Part shown: positions 63,414 through 64,000 of the stretch, piece by piece
Layout: the number at the start of each line of letters is the position of its first letter
Numbering within the stretch: the stretch's first letter is position 1
Source: an uncultured Spirochaetaceae bacterium
GTDB lineage: Bacteria; Spirochaetota; Spirochaetia; Treponematales; Treponemataceae
Assembly (NCBI GenBank): GCA_902783155.1
Contig: CACZPR010000042.1
Location: forward strand, 31,247 to 95,246
Direction: 5' to 3'
Length of the DNA stretch: 64,000 nucleotides
Notes under the pieces: generated by a model
Told to the model about the DNA's origin: nothing
Databases searched by the model: none
Seen by the model: only the letters and a program-made list of their open reading frames with translations
Position numbers and translations under genes: made by a program

Positions 63414-63866
63414 TTATTTATAAATCTTGTAAATGTTTTTAACTTCATCTTCATCAAGTATTAACCCTTTTTTTGTACTTATATAATTTTCATCTGCTTC
63501 AGAAAAAGTATCGCCATCAGAAATTTTTAAATATAGAAAGTTACTTGAAGTTTTTTCCTGCCATATAAGCTTATTTTCTTTGAGAATAAAGCTGTTATAA
63601 AAATGCGGATCTTCATCTTGCAAAGTTATGACGTTGTTTTTTATTTCCCAAGTTCCATAGGCAATATAACTACTTAACACTCCTTCGCAATAATAAAATT
63701 TATTGTTTTCATAAAAAGATATTATAAAATCACTTCCGAAACCTTCTTTGTCATAAACATATGTTTTTCCACAAATATCTATCGTTTTTTTGTTTGTTGA
63801 ACAAGCAGTAAAGATACAGACAATTAAACATATTGCAAAAGTAACTAATAATTTCTTCCTTTTCAT
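63414..63866 (-). CDS. Lipoprotein of unknown function (integron cassette A)
   Basis: 150 residues. Signal peptide with lipobox VCIFTAC. The mature part has a beta-rich pattern (GKTYVYDKEGFGSDFIISFYE, then GTWEIKNNVITLQDE), resembling small lipocalin-like immunity or copper-resistance lipoproteins; not assigned. SD GAGG lies before ATG 63866, which is about 41 bases after the attC crossover. Expression may come from the array promoter upstream or a local one not seen. Confidence 0.7.
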   Translation of the reverse strand: MKRKKLLVTFAICLIVCIFTACSTNKKTIDICGKTYVYDKEGFGSDFIISFYENNKFYYCEGVLSSYIAYGTWEIKNNVITLQDEDPHFYNSFILKENKLIWQEKTSSNFLYLKISDGDTFSEADENYISTKKGLILDEDEVKNIYKIYK

Positions 63867-63900
63867 TTTTCCTCACTAAAAGCGTCCCAGTGTGGGCGTC

Positions 63901-63967
63901 CACATAACAACGCTTAAACCGCAAACCGGCTTGACCGGTTTGTCGGCTTTGAACTTCTTGTTATGTG
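63901..63967 (-). repeat. attC recombination site 1
   Basis: 67 bp. The outer arms CACATAACAA (63901-63910) and TTGTTATGTG (63958-63967) are perfect inverted copies with core GTTATGT/ACATAAC. Inside, L' GCTTAAACCG and L'' GTTCAAAGCCG (on the minus strand) pair with an extra G in L''. The centre is a perfect 8-bp hairpin CAAACCGG-CTTGA-CCGGTTTG. The extrahelical base sets the orientation: the cassette gene is upstream at higher coordinates and the next cassette starts at 63907. Confidence 0.88.
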
Positions 63968-64000
63968 ATTATTTTATAAATTGAAAGACTAAGCTTCCTA

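Larger units (their letters stand above)
60988..63967 (-). mobile_element. Distal part of an integron cassette array
   Basis: Three attC-like sites (63901-63967, 62709-62790, 60988-61032) are in the same orientation, each just 3' of genes on the minus strand. They bound cassette A (63907 to about 62716: lipoprotein plus antitoxin plus toxin) and cassette B (about 62715 to 61000: two unknown genes). The integrase and attI would lie beyond 64000; they are not seen. AT content is higher than in the core chromosome. Treponema denticola has a chromosomal integron of this kind, which supports the reading. Confidence 0.7.

Overview
The window looks like a chromosomal segment of a Treponema-type spirochaete, probably a gut or rumen species. 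This is inferred from content, not from a search. It has many lipoproteins with spirochaetal lipoboxes, a FliL-like lipoprotein, a large c-di-GMP and two-component gene set, NfnAB and anaerobic NrdDG, a secreted GH5 cellulase, a long single-chain PurL, and integron attC sites like those known from Treponema denticola. Base composition is moderate, and clearly more AT-rich at about 47.0-47.7 kb and 60-64 kb.

Layout. 0-2.2 kb: the 3' end of a DUF4015 glycosidase-like gene overlapping mnmE. 2.3-9.1 kb: a signalling block (two-domain response regulator, hybrid kinase, GGDEF-EAL protein, HD-GYP protein). 9.1-12.2 kb: a GH3 hexosaminidase and a secreted protein. 12.3-15.8 kb: luxS, a DUF1538 membrane protein, a tandem PII-like protein and birA. 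15.9-19.8 kb: an exported protein, uppP and nfnAB. 20.0-20.2 kb: a solitary 5S rRNA gene with its own promoter. 20.3-27.8 kb: FliL-like lipoprotein, PHP phosphatase, sensorless hybrid kinase, purL. 27.9-36.1 kb: mntP, two CorC/HlyC proteins, a thioredoxin-fold lipoprotein, a REC-STAS-REC protein, DJ-1, a hydrolase and MscS. 36.2-36.9 kb: an RNA operon of four tRNA-Ser genes, tRNA-Arg and SRP RNA. 37-41.2 kb: a secreted protein, nnr and a lipoprotein resembling leukocidin-type pore formers. 41.3-44.4 kb: nrdG and nrdD, with tandem NrdR boxes upstream and a five-hairpin array between the genes. 44.7-46.9 kb: NifU-domain protein, slyD, aroK and an RsmI-like methylase. 47-50.6 kb: accessory genes. 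50.6-55.3 kb: a cellulose-related group (GH5, and an HD-GYP protein whose outer domain resembles CBM2), plus TraX-like, Nudix and fruK genes. 55.5-60 kb: LRR/SLH lipoprotein, hydrolase, XRE-AbrB regulator, CDF transporter. 60-64 kb: the apparent distal end of an integron cassette array on the minus strand, including a YefM/YoeB-type toxin-antitoxin pair.

The most striking elements are the attC sites with their cassettes, the CBM2-like/HD-GYP protein next to the cellulase, the PII tandem with an internal ribosome binding site, the nrdD control region, the RNA operon carrying serine tRNAs for all six serine codons, and the purL promoter that predicts a leaderless mRNA. Many starts were moved from the longest possible reading frame to a downstream codon with a proper Shine-Dalgarno sequence; each case is stated in its entry.
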